Of a DNA stretch of 64,000 nucleotides, positions 27,841 through 37,169 are shown piece after piece. The notes beneath the pieces are model-generated. The model searched no databases. It saw only the letters and a list, made by a program, of their open reading frames with translations, and was not told the DNA's origin. How positions within the stretch are numbered: the stretch's first letter is position 1; each line of letters starts with the position of its first letter. Position numbers and translations under genes: made by a program. This DNA is from Trinickia diaoshuihuensis. Its GTDB lineage: Bacteria > Pseudomonadota > Gammaproteobacteria > Burkholderiales > Burkholderiaceae. The stretch covers positions 90,922-154,921 of the forward strand of contig NZ_QUBS01000085.1 in assembly GCF_003390925.1 (NCBI RefSeq), in the 5' to 3' direction.

Positions 27841-28728
27841 ATGTTAAATCGCCTCGGCACGAAGCTCGCCATCGGGCTGCTCAAATTTCTGGCGATCTTG
27901 CCGTACGGTTTCGTCGCGCGCCTGGGCGACGGCCTCGGCTGGCTGCTCTATCAAATCCCGAGCAAGCGCCGGCGCGTCGTTCACACGAACCTCGCACTGT
28001 GCTTCCCCGAGTGGAGCGAGCAAAAGCGCGAGGAGATCGCGTCCAAGCACTTTCGCCAGGCGATCCGCAGTTACGTGGAACGCAGCGTGCAATGGTTCGG
28101 CTCCCTGGAGAAGCTCAAAAAGCTCGTGGTGGTCGACAGCGAAGTCGATCTGACCGATCCGAACATGCCGCCCACGCTGCTGCTCGGCTTTCACTTCGTC
28201 GGCATCGAAGCGGGCTCGGTGTTCATCAACGTGGCGTTGCAACGCCAATGCGCCGCCCTCTATCAGCCGATGTCGAACCCCGAACTCGAGGAAATCGCGA
28301 AGCAGGCCCGCGGCCGGTTCGGCGCCGACATGGCGAGCCGGGCCGATAGCGCGCGCGTGGTGCTGCGTTGGCTGCGCGAGCGCAAACCCGTCATGCTCGG
28401 CGCCGATATGGACTACGGCCTGCGCAATTCCACGTTCGTGCCCTTTTTCGGCATCCCCACGTGCACATTGACGGCCGTCGGGCGGTTCGCGCAGGTGGGC
28501 CACGCGCAAGTGCTGCCGTTCATCGGCGAGGTGCTGCCCAATTACAAAGGTTATCGGCTAAAGGTCTTCAAACCTTGGGAAAACTTTCCGACGGGCGACG
28601 ACGAGGCCGATGCGCGACGCATGAACGCGTTCCTCGAAGAGCAGATTCCGCGCATCCCCGAGCAGTACTACTGGGTGCACAAACGCTTCAAGACCCGCCC
28701 GCCCGGCATGCCGAGCGTCTACGATTGA
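27841..28728 (+). CDS. lpxL: Lipid A biosynthesis lauroyl acyltransferase
   Basis: This 295-aa LpxL/HtrB family late acyltransferase transfers an acyl chain from acyl-ACP to the lipid A precursor at the inner membrane. It has an N-terminal membrane segment, the catalytic HX4E motif in FHFVGIEAG (His118, Glu123), and the conserved [18 protein letters not shown] and [12 protein letters not shown] segments. GAGGG lies upstream of the ATG. It starts a plus-strand run with dapF, DUF484 and xerC, an order I recall from Burkholderia genomes. Confidence 0.93.
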   Translation: MLNRLGTKLAIGLLKFLAILPYGFVARLGDGLGWLLYQIPSKRRRVVHTNLALCFPEWSEQKREEIASKHFRQAIRSYVERSVQWFGSLEKLKKLVVVDSEVDLTDPNMPPTLLLGFHFVGIEAGSVFINVALQRQCAALYQPMSNPELEEIAKQARGRFGADMASRADSARVVLRWLRERKPVMLGADMDYGLRNSTFVPFFGIPTCTLTAVGRFAQVGHAQVLPFIGEVLPNYKGYRLKVFKPWENFPTGDDEADARRMNAFLEEQIPRIPEQYYWVHKRFKTRPPGMPSVYD

Positions 28729-28774
28729 GGCGCGGCATCGATTGCCGTGCGCTGTCCCTTACAATAGCGCCATC

Positions 28775-29641
28775 ATGAAGCTCAAGTTCACCAAGATGCA
28801 CGGCGCGGGCAACGACTTCGTCGTGCTCGACGGCTATAGCCGGCCGCTCGCCCTGACGAGCGAGCAAGTGCGCGCGCTCGCCGACCGCCATTTCGGCATC
28901 GGCGCGGATCAGTTGCTGCTGGTCGAGCGGCCCACGGTGGAGGGCGCCGACTTCAAATACCGCATCTTCAATTGCGACGGCGGCGAAGTCGAACATTGCG
29001 GCAACGGCGCGCGATGCTTCGTCAAGTTCGTGCGAGATACCGGCCTTACCGATCGGCGCAGCGTCCGAGTGCAGGTGCACGGCGGCCTCATCACGCTGAC
29101 GATGCAAGAAAACGGCGAGGTCGTCGTCGATATGGGCGCGCCCGTATTCGAGCCCGCGCGCGTGCCGTTCGACGCCACGGGGCTCGAAGGACGCGGCGAA
29201 GGCGCCGACACGCTCTGGCCGCTCGAGATCGAGGGCCTCACGTACTGGGTCTCGGTCGTGTCGATGGGCAATCCGCACGCCGTCCAGGTCGTGGACGATG
29301 TCCGCGCCTTTCCGGTTGCCGAGCTGGGCCCGAGGATCGAGCATCACGCGCGCTTCCCGCAGCGCGTGAACGCAGGCTTCATGCAGATCGTCTCGCGCGG
29401 CGAAGTGGCGCTACGCGTGTTCGAGCGCGGCGCGGGCGAGACGCTTGCCTGCGGCACGGGGGCCTGCGCGGCGGTTGCCGCCGGCATTCGCCGCGGCCTG
29501 CTCGATTCGCCCGTCACCGTCCACGCGCTCGGCGGCACGCTGACCATCGCCTGGGACGGCGCGCGCGACGAAGCCGCCTCGCTCATGATGTCGGGGCCCG
29601 CGACGACGGTGTTCGAGGGCGAGATCGAACTCGCCGATTGA
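28775..29641 (+). CDS. dapF: Diaminopimelate epimerase
   Basis: This 288-aa enzyme interconverts LL- and meso-diaminopimelate for lysine and peptidoglycan synthesis. Both active-site cysteines are seen: Cys75 in EHCGNGARC and Cys226 in LACGTGACA. The N terminus [16 protein letters not shown] is the family signature. I chose the ATG at 28775 because it gives the canonical N terminus; the frame extends 11 codons upstream without similarity. A TACAAT at 28760-28765 lies too close to serve the ATG with a normal leader. Confidence 0.97.
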   Translation: MKLKFTKMHGAGNDFVVLDGYSRPLALTSEQVRALADRHFGIGADQLLLVERPTVEGADFKYRIFNCDGGEVEHCGNGARCFVKFVRDTGLTDRRSVRVQVHGGLITLTMQENGEVVVDMGAPVFEPARVPFDATGLEGRGEGADTLWPLEIEGLTYWVSVVSMGNPHAVQVVDDVRAFPVAELGPRIEHHARFPQRVNAGFMQIVSRGEVALRVFERGAGETLACGTGACAAVAAGIRRGLLDSPVTVHALGGTLTIAWDGARDEAASLMMSGPATTVFEGEIELAD

Positions 29642-29722
29642 ACCGATACGATGGCGGCGCGTCGGTGGCGCGCCGGCCTTTTTTATACCCATTCGCTCTT
29701 GCCCGCTCTTTTGCCGACACCC

Positions 29723-30484
29723 ATGAACGATCGCGAAGTCGCCGACTATCTGCTCGCCAATCCGGAATTCTTCTCCCAGCATGCGGAGCTATTGGCGGCG
29801 ATCCGGCTCGCCAATCCGCACGGCAAGGCCGCCGTCTCGCTGCAAGAGCGCCAGATGGACATGCTGCGCGAAAAGAACAAGTTGCTCGAGCGGCGGCTGG
29901 CCGAGTTGCTGCGGTACGGACACGAGAACGACAGCATCGCGGCCAAGTTCAACCGCTGGACCGCGCGCGTGATCGCCGAGCGCGACGCGCACGCCTTGCC
30001 GCGTACCGTCGCGCAAGGCCTCATGGAAGTGTTCGACGTGCCGCAAGCGGCGCTGCGCGTGTGGGACGTGGCCGATACCTACCGCGAGGCCGAATTCGCG
30101 CGTCACGTAGGTGAGGAAGTCCGCTTATTCGCGAACGGGCTCGACGCGCCGTACTGCGGCGCCAACTCTGGCTTCGAGGCGGCGCAATGGCTCGTCGCGC
30201 CGGACGTCGCCGGCCAGGGCCCCGCCGGCGACGCGGGCGGCGTCCAGTCGATCGTCCTCATCGCGCTGCGCGAACCGCGCGCGGGCGAGAACTCGGCCGC
30301 GCGCGCGAACGCCGCCGAAGCGGCGCAGGGCGCCGGGGAGCAGGCGAGCGCGGCGCCGGCCTTCGGCTTGCTCGTCATGGGCTCGCCCGACCCCCGGCGT
30401 TTTCATGAGGGGATGGCGACCGATTTCCTGATGCAAATCGGCACACTGGCAAGCGCGGCGTTGAGCCGGCTGCTCGCCCGGTAA
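29723..30484 (+). CDS. DUF484 family protein
   Basis: This 253-aa cytoplasmic protein of the DUF484 (YigA-like) family has an N-terminal segment MNDREVADYLLANPEFFSQHAELL typical of the family, a coiled-coil region (about 40-75, QERQMDMLREKNKLLERRLAELL) and a GAF-like C-terminal domain. An Ala/Gly-rich insert occurs around residues 192-214. The gene lies between dapF and xerC, the same position as yigA in E. coli, so a link to cell-wall growth or chromosome dimer resolution is often suggested; the function is unknown. Confidence 0.9.
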   Translation: MNDREVADYLLANPEFFSQHAELLAAIRLANPHGKAAVSLQERQMDMLREKNKLLERRLAELLRYGHENDSIAAKFNRWTARVIAERDAHALPRTVAQGLMEVFDVPQAALRVWDVADTYREAEFARHVGEEVRLFANGLDAPYCGANSGFEAAQWLVAPDVAGQGPAGDAGGVQSIVLIALREPRAGENSAARANAAEAAQGAGEQASAAPAFGLLVMGSPDPRRFHEGMATDFLMQIGTLASAALSRLLAR

Positions 30485-30513
30485 GCCGCCGCCTCTTTCC
30501 GACGAGCGCACAC

Positions 30514-31443
30514 GTGCCCCCGGCCGATTCCGAACTGATCGAGCAATACCTCGCCGACCTCACGCATGCACGGCGGCTCTCCGAGCATACGCTGCGCAGC
30601 TATGCGCACGAGCTCGAGACGCTGTTGCAATTGGCGAAAGGCCGGCCGCTCGCGAGTCTGTCCTCCGTGGATATGCGCGGGGCCGTGGCCCGGGCGCATG
30701 CGGGCGGGCTGGCGGCGCGCTCGATCGCCCATCGCCTGTCGGCTTGGCGCGCCTTTTACCGTTGGCTCGGCGAGCGGATCGAGCTGCCCGCCAATCCGGT
30801 GGCCGCCGTGCGGGCGCCCAAGCAACCTAAACGGCTGCCCAAAGCGCTGTCCGTGGACGACGCCGCCGCACTGATGCACGCCGGTGCGGCCGATAACGCC
30901 GAAGGACTGCGCGACCATGCCATCCTCGAACTCTTCTACTCGTCCGGCTTGCGGCTCTCGGAACTGGTCGGGCTCGACGTCGCGTTCGACGAAGGCGGCG
31001 GCTACCGCTCGGCCGGCTGGCTCGATATGGCGGCGCGCGAAGTGACGGTGCTCGGCAAGGGCAAACGTCAGCGCGCCGTGCCTGTCGGCAGCAAGGCGAT
31101 CGAGGCGCTGGACGCTTGGCTCGCCGTGCGCGGCCAGTTCGTCAAAGCCGACCCGCATCCGCTGTTCTTGTCGGTGCGCGGAGCGCGCATATCGCCGAAC
31201 GTCGTGCGCGAGCGCGTCAAGCGCGCCGCGCTGCGCGCCGGAATCCCGGCCAATGTGCATCCGCACGTATTGCGGCACTCGTTCGCGACGCACGTCTTGC
31301 AGTCCAGCGGCGATCTGCGCGCCGTGCAGGAATTGCTCGGCCACGCCAGCGTCGCCGCGACGCAAATCTATACGTCGCTCGACTTCCAACATCTCGCGCG
31401 TATCTACGATACGGCTCACCCGCGCGCGAAAAAGCGCGACTGA
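30514..31443 (+). CDS. xerC: Tyrosine recombinase XerC
   Basis: This 309-aa site-specific recombinase acts with XerD at dif to resolve chromosome dimers. It has an N-terminal SAM-like core-binding domain (1-95) and a catalytic domain with Arg in SSGLRLSELVGLD, Lys in VLGKGKRQRAVPV, HPHVLRHSFATHVL (His-x-x-Arg), LGHAS and the nucleophile in QIYTSLDF. The start is GTG at 30514. It follows the DUF484 gene by 29 nt, as in many gammaproteobacteria and betaproteobacteria. Confidence 0.96.
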   Translation: MPPADSELIEQYLADLTHARRLSEHTLRSYAHELETLLQLAKGRPLASLSSVDMRGAVARAHAGGLAARSIAHRLSAWRAFYRWLGERIELPANPVAAVRAPKQPKRLPKALSVDDAAALMHAGAADNAEGLRDHAILELFYSSGLRLSELVGLDVAFDEGGGYRSAGWLDMAAREVTVLGKGKRQRAVPVGSKAIEALDAWLAVRGQFVKADPHPLFLSVRGARISPNVVRERVKRAALRAGIPANVHPHVLRHSFATHVLQSSGDLRAVQELLGHASVAATQIYTSLDFQHLARIYDTAHPRAKKRD

Positions 31444-31492
31444 CGCGCTTCCCGGCGCGCGTCGCGGCGCGCCGCTCAACCCCGTTTTTGCC

Positions 31493-32695
31493 ATGAATAC
31501 CGTTACGCTCAAGCCTTCGAAGGAAAAATCGCTGTTGCGCCGCCATCCGTGGGTCTATGCCAACGCGATCGAGCACGTCGAGGGCAAGCCCGCCTCGGGC
31601 GCCACCGTCGTCGTGCGCGCGCACGACGGCCGTTTCCTTGCCCGGGCGGCTTACAGCCCGCACTCGCAAATCCGCCTGCGCGTTTGGAGTTTCGACGAGA
31701 GCGAGCCGATCGACCACGCGTTTTTCAAGCGGCGCGTGCAACGCGCTTTCGCGCATCGGCAAGCGTTCGTGCGCGACACGGGCGCCGTGCGGCTGATCTT
31801 CGGCGAAGCCGACGGCCTGCCGGGGCTCGTCGTCGATTACTACACGGAAGACAGCGGCGCCGGCCGCGGCCAACTGGTCTGCCAATTCATGGCCGCGGGG
31901 GTCGAGGCGTGGAAGCAGGCGATCGTGGCGGCGCTCGTCGGCGCCACGGGCTGCCCGAACGTCTATGAACGCTCCGATGTGTCGATCCGCGAAAAGGAAG
32001 GCCTCGAGCAAACGACCGGCGTTTTGACCGGCGACGCCCCGCCCGAAACACTGATCGCGCGCGAGAACGGCGTGCGTTACCACGTCGACGTCCGCACCGG
32101 CCATAAAACCGGTTTTTACGTCGACCAGCGCGATAATCGGGCGCTCGTCCAGACCTACGCCTCGGGGCGCGAGGTCCTCAATTGCTTCTGCTACACCGGC
32201 GGTTTCTCGCTTGCGGCATTGGGCGGGGGGGCCAAGCGCGTCGTCTCGATCGACTCGTCGGGCGAGGCGCTCGCCCTTGCGCGCGCGAACGTCGAGGCCA
32301 ACGGCTTCGACGCGAGCCGGGCCGAGTGGCTCGACGCCGATGCGTTTCGCACGCTGCGCCGTCTCGTGGACGAGGGCGAGCGCTTCGATCTCGTCGTGCT
32401 CGACCCGCCGAAATTCGCGCCGGCACGCGAGCACGTGGATCGCGCGGCGCGCGCCTACAAGGACATCAACCTCTCGGGGTTTCGTCTGTTGCGCCCGGGC
32501 GGGCTGCTCTTCACGTATTCGTGCTCGGGCGCGATCGATGCGGATCTTTTCCAAAAGATCGTCGCCGGCGCCGCTGCCGACGCGCGCGTGGACGCCCGAA
32601 TCTTGAAGCGTCTCGGCGCGGGTCTGGACCATCCGCTCTTGGCGGCATTCCCCGAAGGCGAGTACCTGAAGGGGCTGCTGTTGCAAATCGTATGA
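31493..32695 (+). CDS. rlmI: 23S rRNA m5C1962 methyltransferase RlmI-type
   Basis: The product is about 400 aa from the ATG at 31493. An N-terminal PUA domain (LKPSKEKSLLRRHPWVYANAIEHVEG) is followed by an EEHEA-like middle region (AHRQAFVRDTGAVRLIFGEADGLPGLVVDYY) and a Rossmann SAM-dependent methyltransferase domain with NCFCYTGGFSLAALGGGAKRV and the catalytic-region VLDPPKF. This is the RlmI/YccW architecture. It lies 50 nt downstream of xerC, so the two may be co-transcribed. Confidence 0.92.
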   Translation: MNTVTLKPSKEKSLLRRHPWVYANAIEHVEGKPASGATVVVRAHDGRFLARAAYSPHSQIRLRVWSFDESEPIDHAFFKRRVQRAFAHRQAFVRDTGAVRLIFGEADGLPGLVVDYYTEDSGAGRGQLVCQFMAAGVEAWKQAIVAALVGATGCPNVYERSDVSIREKEGLEQTTGVLTGDAPPETLIARENGVRYHVDVRTGHKTGFYVDQRDNRALVQTYASGREVLNCFCYTGGFSLAALGGGAKRVVSIDSSGEALALARANVEANGFDASRAEWLDADAFRTLRRLVDEGERFDLVVLDPPKFAPAREHVDRAARAYKDINLSGFRLLRPGGLLFTYSCSGAIDADLFQKIVAGAAADARVDARILKRLGAGLDHPLLAAFPEGEYLKGLLLQIV

Positions 32696-32850
32696 CCGCC
32701 CCCATTTAGGGCGAACGCGCGGCGGCGCGCCACGCCGAGGCCGGCGGCAAAGGAGGCTTCGGCGCAAATGCGCGCGCGCCGGTATGCTTCAATATTTTCG
32801 TGGCCGGCTCGCTTGAACCGTCCCTGATTTCGACCCATAGGCGATTGAAC

Positions 32851-33927
32851 ATGATCCCCGTCACTATCTTGACCGGCTTCCTAGGCAGCGGCAAAACCAC
32901 GCTGCTCAAGCGCATCCTCACCGAAAAGCACGGCATGAAGATCGCCGTCATCGAAAACGAGTTCGGCGAGGAGAACATCGACAACGAGATCCTCGTTCAG
33001 GAACAAGCCGAGCAGATCGTGCAAATGAGCAACGGCTGCATCTGCTGCACGATCCGAGGCGATCTGGCCCGCGCGCTCGGCGATCTCGCCACCCGCAAGC
33101 GCGCCGGCGAGATCGCGTTCGACCGCGTGGTCATCGAAACGACGGGTTTGGCCAATCCGGGCCCCGTCGCGCAGACGTTCTTCATGGATAGCGAGGTCGG
33201 CGACGCGTTCTTGCTCGATGCGATCATCACGCTCGTCGACGCCAAACACGCCAATGCGCAGCTCGACCAGCACGAAGTGGTGCAGCGCCAGGTGGGCTTC
33301 GCCGACCGTCTGTTTATCACTAAGTCCGACCTCGTCGACGAAGCGACGCTCGCCGACTTGCGCCATCGCCTGGTCCATATGAACCCGAAAGCGGCGATCA
33401 AGGTCGTGAACTTCGGCGACGCCGACATCAAGGAAATCTTCGATCTGCGCGGCTTCAACCTGAACGCGAAGCTCGAGATCGATCCGGACTTCCTCGCCGA
33501 AGACGATCACGACCACGACCACGATCATGCCCACGCGCATGATCACGGCCACGACCACGAGCATTGCGATCACGACCACGGCCATTGCGAGCACGAGGGC
33601 CATGCGCATCACCACCATGCGCACCATGACGACCGGATCAAGTCGTTCGTCTACCGCAACGATCGTCCGTTCGACCCGAACAAGCTCGAGGACTTCCTCG
33701 GCGGCGTCCTGCAGATCTACGGCGAGCGGCTGCTGCGCTACAAGGGCGTGCTCTATATGAAGGGCGTCGACCGCAAGGTCGTGTTCCAGGGCGTCCACCA
33801 AATGATGGGAAGCGATCTCGCGGCCAAATGGCTACCGATCGAAAAGAAGACGAACAAGATGGTGTTCATCGGCATCGATCTGCCGCAAGACCTCATTACG
33901 GACGGCCTCGACGCCTGCCTCGCGTAA
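32851..33927 (+). CDS. CobW/COG0523 GTPase, predicted zinc metallochaperone
   Basis: This 358-aa protein has a P-loop GFLGSGKTTLLKR (8-20), the metal-binding CxCC motif NGCICCTIRGDL, switch residues in VIETTGLANPGPV, a C-terminal CobW_C domain, and a long His/Asp-rich insert between residues about 219 and 261 that should bind divalent metal. COG0523 proteins deliver zinc or other metals to client proteins under limitation. DksA, encoded next, has a zinc-finger form, so a functional link is plausible. I saw no Zur-like operator in the upstream region. Confidence 0.93.
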   Translation: MIPVTILTGFLGSGKTTLLKRILTEKHGMKIAVIENEFGEENIDNEILVQEQAEQIVQMSNGCICCTIRGDLARALGDLATRKRAGEIAFDRVVIETTGLANPGPVAQTFFMDSEVGDAFLLDAIITLVDAKHANAQLDQHEVVQRQVGFADRLFITKSDLVDEATLADLRHRLVHMNPKAAIKVVNFGDADIKEIFDLRGFNLNAKLEIDPDFLAEDDHDHDHDHAHAHDHGHDHEHCDHDHGHCEHEGHAHHHHAHHDDRIKSFVYRNDRPFDPNKLEDFLGGVLQIYGERLLRYKGVLYMKGVDRKVVFQGVHQMMGSDLAAKWLPIEKKTNKMVFIGIDLPQDLITDGLDACLA

Positions 33928-34378
33928 ATCGTCGGACAGGTGGTGCGCCGCACGCGCTTCCCGCGTCGAAGGTTCGCTTTTTGCACGGGTGCGCGCTATA
34001 TTTTCAGGATATTGGTGGCGCCGCGACAGGGTTTTCTCTGTTGCAGCGCCGAAGTTTGATTCAGTTACAATACGTCCCCGCCGCTTACCGGCGGGTTAGG
34101 CGACGGCACCGGGAAACCTTATCCGGGCAAGGCCGAAACAAAAGAATCGAGACACCGAAAGACGCCGCGTCCGAGGCTCGCGCATTGCAAGGCTCGTGTT
34201 GCGGCGCCAGGAGCACCCGAGGATCGGTTTCCTTACGGAGTTCGGCCCCGCATCGGCGCGACGGCGTCTTCCCGGCCACTGGGCCGCGGGCGCCGGCGCT
34301 TCCCTAGCACCGCTTGCGGGCAATACGAAAGTGCGGGCAATATGTATGGGTTTTGCCTCACATTGAAGAAGCACGCAG
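33928..34378. other. Long region upstream of dksA (promoter plus structured leader)
   Basis: These 451 nt hold no convincing gene. A promoter candidate lies at 34041-34071 and is followed by about 300 nt of leader with strong local hairpins, beginning with a 7-bp GC stem around 34077-34095 (CCCGCCG with CGGCGGG). The class of this leader is not recognised. Confidence 0.45.
34041..34071 (+). promoter_or_regulatory. dksA: Putative dksA promoter
   Basis: TTGCAG at 34041-34046 and TACAAT at 34066-34071 are separated by 19 nt, slightly long for sigma-70. They would start transcription about 300 nt before the dksA ATG. Confidence 0.45.
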
Positions 34379-34798
34379 ATGACGACGAAACGACTCTTGA
34401 CCGAAGCCGAAATCCTGAAGATGAGCGACAAGGATTACATGAACGAGGATCAGCTCGCCTTCTTCAAGAACAGGCTCGAACAGCTTCAAGCGGAAATCCT
34501 CCGCAACGCCGGGCAGACGACCGAGAACCTGCGCGAAACGGTGATCGTTCCCGATCCGGCGGATCGCGCGACGATCGAGGAAGAACACGCGCTCGAGCTT
34601 CGCACGCGCGACCGCGAGCGCAAGCTGCTGAAGAAAGTGCAGCAATCGCTCGCACGCATCGAAGCCGGCGATTACGGCTGGTGCGAGGAAACGGGCGAGC
34701 CGATCGGCATCCCGCGTCTGCTCGCGCGGCCCACCGCTACGCTTTCGCTCGAGGCGCAGGAGCGCCGCGAGTTGCGGCAGAAGCTGTTCGGCGACTGA
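34379..34798 (+). CDS. dksA: RNA polymerase-binding transcription factor DksA
   Basis: This 139-aa protein has a coiled-coil (about 30-110) with the tip residues in [40 protein letters not shown] (acidic DxxD-type tip), then a C-terminal globular segment with [24 protein letters not shown]. Only one cysteine of the classical four-Cys zinc finger is visible, so this is a zinc-independent (C-x-x-x-type) DksA form. It binds the RNA polymerase secondary channel with ppGpp to control rRNA and amino-acid operons. Confidence 0.95.
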   Translation: MTTKRLLTEAEILKMSDKDYMNEDQLAFFKNRLEQLQAEILRNAGQTTENLRETVIVPDPADRATIEEEHALELRTRDRERKLLKKVQQSLARIEAGDYGWCEETGEPIGIPRLLARPTATLSLEAQERRELRQKLFGD

Positions 34799-34852
34799 CG
34801 AGGCGCCGGCGCGGCGCTGCACGCCGCGCGCTTGCACGCTGCTTCCAACGAG

Positions 34853-34883
34853 GCGCGCGGTATCCCGCGCGCTTTTTTCTTTT
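34853..34883 (+). terminator. Rho-independent terminator after dksA
   Basis: An 8-bp stem (34853-34860 with 34865-34872), a 4-nt loop and six T followed by CTTTT make this the clearest terminator in the window. It lies about 55 nt past the dksA stop. Confidence 0.9.
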
Positions 34884-34982
34884 CGGCGCCGGCCTTCAGG
34901 CGCCCGCCCCCTCTCGCCGCTCGGAAAAGCTTACCGATGCGAAGCGGATGACCGGGCGATCGTCCGATCGTCATCCCTCGCC

Positions 34983-35010
34983 CTTGATAAACCCGCGCAC
35001 GCCCTAAAAT
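34983..35010 (+). promoter_or_regulatory. Candidate heat-shock-type promoter of hslVU
   Basis: CCCTTGATA followed, after a short C-rich spacer, by CCCTAAAAT resembles the sigma-32 consensus (CTTGAA then CCCCAT-T). As a sigma-70 promoter it would read TTGATA - 15 nt - TAAAAT. HslVU is a heat-shock protease, so sigma-32 control would fit. Confidence 0.45.
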
Positions 35011-35120
35011 GGGCTGAATGCGCGCGCGAGGATCACGAAGATCCTTCCCCGGCGCCCCCGTTTTCCACGCTCGCGCGGCCGAACGCCGCGGGGCTCCTTC
35101 GTATTCTCGAGGAATGCACC

Positions 35121-35657
35121 ATGGAGCAATTTCACGGCACGACGATCGTTTCCGTGCGCAACGGCGACAAAGTTGCGCTCGGCGGCGACGGCCAAGTGAC
35201 GCTCGGCAATATCGTCATGAAAGGCGGCGCAAAGAAAGTGCGCCGCATTTACAACGGCAAAGTCCTCGTCGGCTTCGCGGGCGGCACGGCCGACGCGTTC
35301 TCGCTGCTCGATCGTTTCGAGGCGAAACTCGAAAAGCATCAGGGCAATCTGACGCGGGCCGCCGTCGAGTTGGCGAAGGATTGGCGCACCGACCGCATGC
35401 TGCGCCGGCTCGAGGCGATGCTGATCACGGCCGACGCGCAAACGACCCTCGTCATCACCGGCAACGGCGACGTGCTCGATCCTGAAGGCGGCATTTGCGC
35501 GATCGGATCGGGCGGCGCGTATGCCCAGGCCGCGGCTCGCGCGCTGGCCGAGAACACCACGCTGTCGCCGCGCGAAATCGTCGAAAAGTCGCTCGAAATC
35601 GCCGGCGACATGTGCATCTACACGAACCATAACCGCGTCATCGAGACGATCGAATAA
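35121..35657 (+). CDS. hslV: ATP-dependent protease peptidase subunit HslV
   Basis: This 178-aa threonine peptidase forms the dodecameric core of the HslUV protease. The sequence MEQFHG precedes TTIVSVRNG; the six-residue leader should be removed to expose the N-terminal catalytic Thr7. Other conserved parts are [25 protein letters not shown] and [19 protein letters not shown]. It is followed after 22 nt by hslU, as in nearly all bacteria. Confidence 0.97.
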   Translation: MEQFHGTTIVSVRNGDKVALGGDGQVTLGNIVMKGGAKKVRRIYNGKVLVGFAGGTADAFSLLDRFEAKLEKHQGNLTRAAVELAKDWRTDRMLRRLEAMLITADAQTTLVITGNGDVLDPEGGICAIGSGGAYAQAAARALAENTTLSPREIVEKSLEIAGDMCIYTNHNRVIETIE

Positions 35658-35679
35658 GCGCCAAGCGAGTGAGGAACCG

Positions 35680-37023
35680 ATGAGCACCATGACCCCCGCC
35701 GAGATCGTCTCGGAACTCGACAAACACATCATCGGCCAAAACAAGGCCAAGAAAGCTGTGGCGGTGGCGCTGCGCAACCGCTGGCGCCGGCAACAGGTGG
35801 GCGAGCCGCTGCGTCAGGAAATCACGCCGAAAAACATCCTAATGATCGGGCCGACGGGCGTCGGCAAAACGGAGATCGCGCGGCGCCTGGCCAAGCTCGC
35901 CGATGCGCCGTTCATCAAGATCGAAGCGACTAAATTCACCGAGGTCGGTTACGTCGGCCGCGACGTGGACAGCATCGTGCGCGACCTCATCGAAATCGCC
36001 GTCAAGCAAACGCGAGAATCGGAGATGCGCAAAGTTCGCACGAAAGCGCAAGATCAAGCCGAAGACCGCATTCTCGACATTTTGTTGCCGAGCGCTCGTC
36101 CCGTCGGGTTCGGCGCGCAGGCCGCGAGCGAGGACACCGAAAGCGGCAACGCGACGCGCCAGACGTTCCGCAAACGCCTGCGCGAAGGGCAGCTCGACGA
36201 CAAGGAGATCGAGCTCGACGTCGACTTGCCGCAAGTGGGCATGGACATCATGGGCCCGCCCGGAATGGAGGACATGACCGAGCAAATCCGCTCGATGTTC
36301 GCGAACCTCGGCGGCGGTAAAAAGACGCGCCGCAAGGTCAAGGTCAAAGAAGCGCTGAAGCTTTTGACCGACGAGGAAGCATCGAAGATGCTCAACGACG
36401 AGGAAGTGAAAGCGAAGGCCGTGCAGAACGTCGAGCAAAACGGCATCGTGTTCCTGGACGAGATCGATAAGATCGCCTCGCGCAGCGAAGCGGGCGGCGC
36501 CGAAGTGTCGCGCCAAGGCGTGCAGCGCGACTTGCTGCCGCTCGTCGAAGGGACGACGATCAACACGCGCTACGGCATGGTGAAGACCGATCACATTCTT
36601 TTCATCGCGAGCGGCGCCTTCCATCTGTCGAAACCGAGCGATCTGATCCCCGAGTTGCAAGGGCGCTTTCCGATCCGGGTCGAACTCGATTCGCTCTCGG
36701 TCGAGGACTTCGAATCGATCCTGATCGCCACCGATGCGAGCCTCGTGAAGCAATATCAAGCGCTGCTCGCGACCGAAGAGGTCGAACTGGAGTTCGCCCA
36801 GGACGGCATCAAGCGCATGGCCGAGATTGCCTTCTCGGTCAACGAGCGCACCGAAAACATCGGCGCGCGGCGCTTGTACACCGTGATCGAGAAGCTGCTC
36901 GAAGAAGTGTCGTTCTCGGCCGGCAACCATTCCGGGCAGAAGGTCACGATCGATGCTGCGTATGTCGATCGCGCGTTGGGCGACGTCGCGCAAAGCGAGG
37001 ATCTCTCGCGCTACGTCCTGTGA
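35680..37023 (+). CDS. hslU: ATP-dependent protease ATPase subunit HslU
   Basis: This 447-aa AAA+ unfoldase partners HslV. It begins [20 protein letters not shown], has the Walker A GPTGVGKT, pore loop GYVGRD, the I-domain (about 110-230), Walker [10 protein letters not shown] and the C-terminal sensor region [17 protein letters not shown], ending in the YVL tail that activates HslV. The ATG at 35680 has GAGGA 4-5 nt upstream. The frame opens further upstream but within hslV. Confidence 0.97.
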   Translation: MSTMTPAEIVSELDKHIIGQNKAKKAVAVALRNRWRRQQVGEPLRQEITPKNILMIGPTGVGKTEIARRLAKLADAPFIKIEATKFTEVGYVGRDVDSIVRDLIEIAVKQTRESEMRKVRTKAQDQAEDRILDILLPSARPVGFGAQAASEDTESGNATRQTFRKRLREGQLDDKEIELDVDLPQVGMDIMGPPGMEDMTEQIRSMFANLGGGKKTRRKVKVKEALKLLTDEEASKMLNDEEVKAKAVQNVEQNGIVFLDEIDKIASRSEAGGAEVSRQGVQRDLLPLVEGTTINTRYGMVKTDHILFIASGAFHLSKPSDLIPELQGRFPIRVELDSLSVEDFESILIATDASLVKQYQALLATEEVELEFAQDGIKRMAEIAFSVNERTENIGARRLYTVIEKLLEEVSFSAGNHSGQKVTIDAAYVDRALGDVAQSEDLSRYVL

Positions 37024-37029
37024 AGTAGT

Positions 37030-37047
37030 ACGGCTCGCATGAGCCGT
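37030..37047 (+). terminator. Hairpin after hslU
   Basis: A 7-bp stem ACGGCTC/GAGCCGT with a GCAT loop starts 6 nt past the hslU stop. There is no U-tract, so its terminator role is uncertain. Confidence 0.4.
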
Positions 37048-37169
37048 GGCTTCGGCATCCGGTCCGATTTGAACGAATGGAGCGATCCCGGACGCGTTTG
37101 GCGTCAATGATCGCACGACTCACCATACGGTGAGGATCAATCCGTCGTTCATTCGGAGCGGAGGCACTC

